From the NCBI GenBank assembly GCA_946699065.1, contig CAMPDV010000005.1:496001-560000 (forward strand): 64,000 nucleotides of DNA. Reading direction: 5' to 3'. This DNA is from Loxodes magnus. Taxonomy: Eukaryota; Ciliophora; Karyorelictea; Loxodida; Loxodidae. A program made the position numbers and the translations under genes. Under the pieces are notes generated by a model that worked only from the letters and a program-made list of their open reading frames with translations, was not told the origin of the DNA and made no database searches. Shown here in pieces: positions 63,401 through 64,000 of the stretch; the first letter of the stretch is position 1; the number at the start of each line of letters is the position of its first letter.

Positions 63401-64000
63401 TAGGAGAAACTATAAGAAAGGATAAAGTAGATTAGTATGTTAATTCAAAGAACATTTATTGGAAATAATCTCTAATTGACTCAATTCAATGGACTGGTAA
63501 ATGCAAAGAAGGGTATACAGGATTAAAATGTTCTTTATGTGATACTAATTATAAAATGGAAGGCTACTATTAATGCATTTTATGTCCAAGGATGGATTAG
63601 AATGTTATAAGAATAGTGAGTTTTTCAATAATTTTGGTAATCTTTTGTGTGATTGTCATAAAGAAGAATATAGCAGCTGCTAATCAATAAGATAATTACA
63701 TCTAAGTCCTTATGAAAAACTTTATTAATTACTCTTAGATACTGCTGCTAGCATTTTCATTTAGTGTTTCATGGCCTTAAACAATAGAGAGACTATTTTC
63801 AAGTTAGTAATAAACAGGAACAGTGACGTAAAGTTTTGTGAGTGTAACGTGCTTATTACGCGAAATAAATTTAAATGATGTAGATCCTTATTATGTAAAG
63901 CTATTTTTATCTTCTATCATGCCTATTTTTTGCTTTATTGTAACCTGGATAATATTTTAGATTATAATAGTCTTTTATAGATAAAAGAAGCAAAGGCTAA
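17142..64000 (+). CDS. Giant LamG-repeat surface protein, main and C-terminal part (3'-incomplete)
   Basis: Frame 1 continues from the inversion breakpoint to the last base without a net frameshift. The anchor motif stays in phase at all 29 positions from 18439 to 56119. Order: diverged units to 33684, array B to 50706, diverged units to about 56820, three LamG-like domains, a furin/growth-factor-receptor-like Cys-rich patch, a long beta-helix, a beta-rich linker, a second Cys-rich patch and three hydrophobic segments. The C-terminal layout (beta-helix, then YWRTN...CxxGYxGxxC, then TM segments with an FxxSWP-like motif) resembles large membrane proteins annotated in ciliates and oomycetes. 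LamG arrays in front of it suggest an outward-facing adhesive ectodomain. No termination site can be placed; in such codes a true stop is usually recognised by its closeness to the transcript end, which lies outside. Confidence 0.93.
18439..21060 (+). repeat. Repeat units 14 and 15 (436 and 438 codons)
   Basis: Unit 14 (18439-19746) has anchor DFWGVYTPCW with Phe for the first Cys, LRICATQSYYEPIC, GFMLDFW, and the turn YCVSSYQKQSKC. Unit 15 (19747-21060) has DYLTLLTPCWKNCLGICP, FCVSQINYEPQC, NANGFTMDFWF and TWHHVILSF. They look like the counterparts of units 17 and 18 (same variant anchors), suggesting an older block duplication. Confidence 0.86.
21061..23760 (+). repeat. Repeat units 16 and 17 (453 and 447 codons)
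   Basis: Unit 16 (21061-22419) has CWSTLTPC-W(TGA)-LNCKGVC, LCLIGDNLEPTC, GFTLTFWIYI and YWHYIVVSF. Unit 17 (22420-23760) has the variant anchor DFWALYTPCWEYCQGTC, FQWCVTQQDYDTKC, GITFEFWIAP, the turn HCISAYRYVSKC and FKGKLLQFRMFN. Confidence 0.86.
23761..26412 (+). repeat. Repeat units 18 and 19 (441 and 443 codons)
   Basis: Unit 18 (23761-25083) has DSLTLLTPCWLNCLGKCP without the first Cys, FCLFESAKEPTC and GITFDFWLKF. Unit 19 (25084-26412) has DCLSLLNPCWEFCTGIC, FCVLQTPNEPVC, GFTLDFW (TGA), LWHHIIVSF, the turn YCYSAYRYPSKC and FEGKLLALRIYN. Confidence 0.87.
26413..29058 (+). repeat. Repeat units 20 and 21 (440 and 442 codons)
   Basis: Unit 20 (26413-27732) has DSLTLQSPC-W(TGA)-VYCEGTCP, FCVIENDEEPTC, GFTLSLWITF, DWHHIMLSF and the turn YCYSDFKF. 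Unit 21 (27733-29058) has DCYALKDPC-W(TGA)-ETCIGVC, FCVTQSKYEPIC, GFVLDFW (TGA), and TWHHIQILF, with Trp in place of the first turn cysteine. Confidence 0.86.
29059..31806 (+). repeat. Repeat units 22 and 23 (467 and 449 codons)
   Basis: Unit 22 (29059-30459) has TPCWLECSGSC with the first anchor Cys missing (Gln at 29059), FCIQQVGIEPSC, GFTLAYW and NWHFTVFSF. It ends in the 36-bp triplication that makes it long. Unit 23 (30460-31806) has DCLNIFQTPCWKNCQGTC with one extra residue between the first cysteines, VCITEKFREPAC and GFTITFWFKI. Confidence 0.86.
30328..30435 (+). repeat. 36-bp (12-codon) in-frame triplication
   Basis: Three head-to-tail copies encode GMRIYNNSY(V/A)DL: 30328-30363, 30364-30399 and 30400-30435. 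The first has GTT (Val) where the others have GCT (Ala). The repeated segment is the last beta-strand of the LamG module plus its exit turn, so the unit gains 24 residues without a frameshift. Confidence 0.97.
31807..34515 (+). repeat. Repeat units 24 and 25 (451 and 452 codons)
   Basis: Unit 24 (31807-33159) has CWTTSWSPCW with TGA at all Trp positions, YSCLGVC, FCITEDYQEQKC and RFILSFWLKL. Unit 25 (33160-34515) has CWTMRSPC-W(TGA)-TSCKGIC and KFCIREDTKEPNC. From 33685 onward it is already array B sequence, so this unit is a chimera of unique and array sequence. Confidence 0.87.
33685..50706 (+). repeat. Array B: 12 full plus one partial 1341-bp coding repeat
   Basis: Copies start at 33685, 35026, 36376, 37717, 39058, 40399, 41740, 43081, 44422, 45763, 47104, 48445 and 49786; the last stops at about 50706 (921 bp). 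The period is 447 codons, except copy 2 at 450. Each anchor reads CWSLRTPC-W-NKCKGKC with both Trp as TGA. Each copy holds TYEFWTNLTY, LHWCIREDDKEPVC, VAWIRVYN, CICTLGYQ, GFTLSFWIKL, EWHLVVVSF, the turn YCVGNY...SFC, the LTIGNGT loop and FKGELVGLRLF. Asn-rich NxS/T sites suggest N-glycosylation. Copies look identical apart from copy 2. The array edges fall inside modules, consistent with unequal exchange. Confidence 0.95.
35408..35416 (+). other. Nine-base insertion (three codons) unique to array B copy 2
   Basis: Copy 2 reads SSIISNSTGF where all other copies read SSNSTGF. Diverged units elsewhere have the longer form (for example SSIINANGF in unit 15), so copy 2 keeps the older state and the other copies share a deletion. 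Copy 2 also has a single-base synonymous difference (TTT for TTC) at about 35513, giving it two private markers. Exact placement within the local repeat is ambiguous by a base or two. Confidence 0.85.
50617..51975 (+). repeat. Repeat unit 38, chimeric exit from array B (453 codons)
   Basis: The first 90 bases are array B sequence; identity stops at about 50706, after which the unit is unique. It has RWCITEDFKEESC, DFTLTFW (TGA), LWHFITVSF (TGA) and the turn YCYANYLYPSYC. The overall layout matches the array unit, so the array grew out of this ancestral unit. Confidence 0.88.
51976..54687 (+). repeat. Repeat units 39 and 40 (461 and 443 codons)
   Basis: Unit 39 (51976-53358) has CWAMRSPC-W(TGA)-TYCEGLC, KWCFTEDDQEPSC, GFMLSLWIKI and the turn YCISNYRLPSFC. 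Unit 40 (53359-54687) has CWTTQTPC-W(TGA)-LSCFGIC, QWCITMDYIEPIC, SVTFSLWMEI, and FEGRLLSLRFYN. Confidence 0.87.
54688..56820 (+). repeat. Repeat units 41 and 42 (last units; 42 is a half unit)
   Basis: Unit 41 (54688-56118, 477 codons) has CLSLQHPCWEFCPGSC, LWCIIGEQEEPSC, GWTLEFW (TGA), AWHHVIFGI and FKGKILAPRIYN. Unit 42 begins at 56119 with CYSVRTPC-W(TGA)-QYCYGPC and FCVGIRDQQTKC. It then lacks the usual CxCxLGY linker, having CKSKCGGYC near 56761 instead. The canonical repeat series ends here. Confidence 0.85.
56821..58740 (+). other. Domain region: three diverged LamG-like modules with Cys links
   Basis: Module C1 (about 56845-57342) has DFSVSFLF, TYWHFLSIA and MYIGY. The Cys link CESGCFGPFEC follows near 57400. 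Module C2 (about 57475-57999) has DFSIAIWLRPF and a VALYGSC end strand. The link CSDVCKKACFG...EC follows near 58040. Module C3 (about 58120-58720) has SLTVWIYF, KWVLFGFSSS and KIKDMKLMQ. They lack the anchor motif of the upstream units and are clearly more diverged. Fold assignment is by strand pattern only. Confidence 0.72.
58741..59010 (+). other. Domain: furin / growth-factor-receptor-like Cys-rich region
   Basis: Dense CxxC spacing: CKANCKKC, CEQCSDGYAL, CIQCC, CLDECPQNY and CVCLLC. The CxxC...CxxCxxGY pattern is typical of growth factor receptor Cys-rich domains, which are very common in ciliate surface proteins. It separates the LamG part from the beta-helix part. Confidence 0.8.
59020..62660 (+). 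other. Domain: long parallel beta-helix (Pmp / pectin-lyase-like repeats)
   Basis: Opens with a segment typical of such helices (NPYRALESAIKQG then NIIYLSPTVHDL). About thirty short repeats follow, with alternating NSxFxxNxA and GGxIY/GGAIY turns: GGVLML, GGTIYIKD, GGGIYFGF, GGVAYLSS, GGVIYGEA, GGALYFQN, GGCVFIED, GGAIYAIQ, GGCIYFDQ, GGAIYLYD. This rung pattern fits right-handed beta-helices of polymorphic-membrane-protein type. Likely a rigid extracellular stalk between the LamG stack and the membrane. Confidence 0.8.
62680..63190 (+). other. Domain: Gln/Ser-rich stretch and beta-rich linker
   Basis: A Gln/Lys/Ser-rich run near 62790-62880 is followed by alternating hydrophobic strands (YQVAIADEFGQVI, SSLTMTTDSLDVIL). 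A segment of this kind commonly sits between the helix and the membrane-proximal Cys patch in this class. I do not recognise a named domain. Confidence 0.5.
63193..63600 (+). other. Domain: membrane-proximal Cys-rich region
   Basis: Contains CTWCPDRQY, CSPCPIEATCYGG, GYWRTN, CMNKKAC, CKEGYTGLKCSLCDTNY and CILCP. EGF-like spacing, together with a GYWR motif just before hydrophobic segments, is characteristic of large ciliate and oomycete beta-helix membrane proteins. Disulfide-rich, therefore probably extracellular. Confidence 0.78.
63610..64000 (+). other. Domain: start of the C-terminal membrane region (three predicted TM segments)
   Basis: TM1 63610-63660 (SFSIILVIFCVIVI, then KKN). TM2 63721-63774 (LLLAFSFSVSWP, the SWP end resembling the xxxWP motif of related proteins). 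TM3 63901-63987 (MPIFCFIVTWIIF, then a basic RQKKQR tail). The gene is still open at the window end, so more membrane segments and a cytoplasmic tail may follow. Confidence 0.8.

Noticed and set aside
1..64000. A heavily degraded pseudogene, judging by the thousands of standard stop codons
   Set aside because: The 'stops' fall at conserved Gln and Trp columns, frame is kept over all units, and cysteines and strand motifs are conserved. This is a reassigned code, not decay.
1..64000. TGA as selenocysteine or programmed read-through sites
   Set aside because: TGA alternates with TGG at homologous Trp positions in many units, and there are far too many sites for recoding.

Overview
The window is best read as the interior and C-terminal part of ONE giant protein-coding gene. 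It belongs to a ciliate in which all three standard stop codons are sense codons (UAA/UAG = Gln, UGA = Trp). With that code, reading frame 1 stays coherent from base 1 to base 64000, about 21,333 codons. Neither end of the gene is in view. The evidence is homology between repeat units, not just openness. A cysteine anchor motif (DC-x5-TPCWxxCxGxC) recurs 42 times, always in the same frame, at spacings of 436-477 codons. At the Trp of that motif, counting each tandem array once, 13 units use TGG and 11 use TGA. The next residue is Gln written as CAA, TAA or TAG in different units. All three reassignments together are known from karyorelict ciliates (Loxodes, Parduczia; NCBI table 27) and the heterotrich Condylostoma (table 28). 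I cannot choose between these lineages from this window. No intron, RNA gene, promoter, transposase or second gene was recognised.

Layout. 1-8866 (+): partial unit, three diverged units, then array A, a 1386-bp (462-codon) unit in tandem. 8863-17145: the coding sense switches to the minus strand for seven anchors, including two more array A copies. 17142-33684 (+): diverged units. 33685-50706 (+): array B, 12 full copies plus one partial copy of a 1341-bp (447-codon) unit. 50707-56820 (+): diverged units. 56821-58740: three further LamG-like domains. 58741-59010: Cys-rich domain. About 59020-62660: right-handed beta-helix region. About 62680-63190: beta-rich linker. 63193-63600: juxtamembrane Cys-rich domain. 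63610-64000: three predicted membrane segments, with the gene still open.

The minus-strand block is a reciprocal inversion with a palindromic TTAA at each breakpoint (8863-8866 and 17142-17145). Flipping it back restores the frame, the array A unit and the anchor-to-anchor spacing (458 then 454 codons). It is either a real rearrangement, cut and rejoined at TTAA in the manner of piggyBac-type cleavage, or a sequence-handling artefact.

Each unit of about 450 residues has four parts: the Cys anchor; a first beta-sandwich-like module ending in [WF]C[IVL]...EPxC and an AWIRVYN-like strand; a short Cys linker (CxCxLGY); and a LamG_3/concanavalin-A-like module (GFTLxFW, WHHxxVSF, FEGKxLALRxYN). 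The product, more than 2 MDa in the window alone, looks like a cell-surface fibre: a long extracellular stack of lectin-like sandwiches on a beta-helix stalk with a C-terminal multi-pass membrane anchor. Adhesion, prey capture or cell recognition are inferences only.
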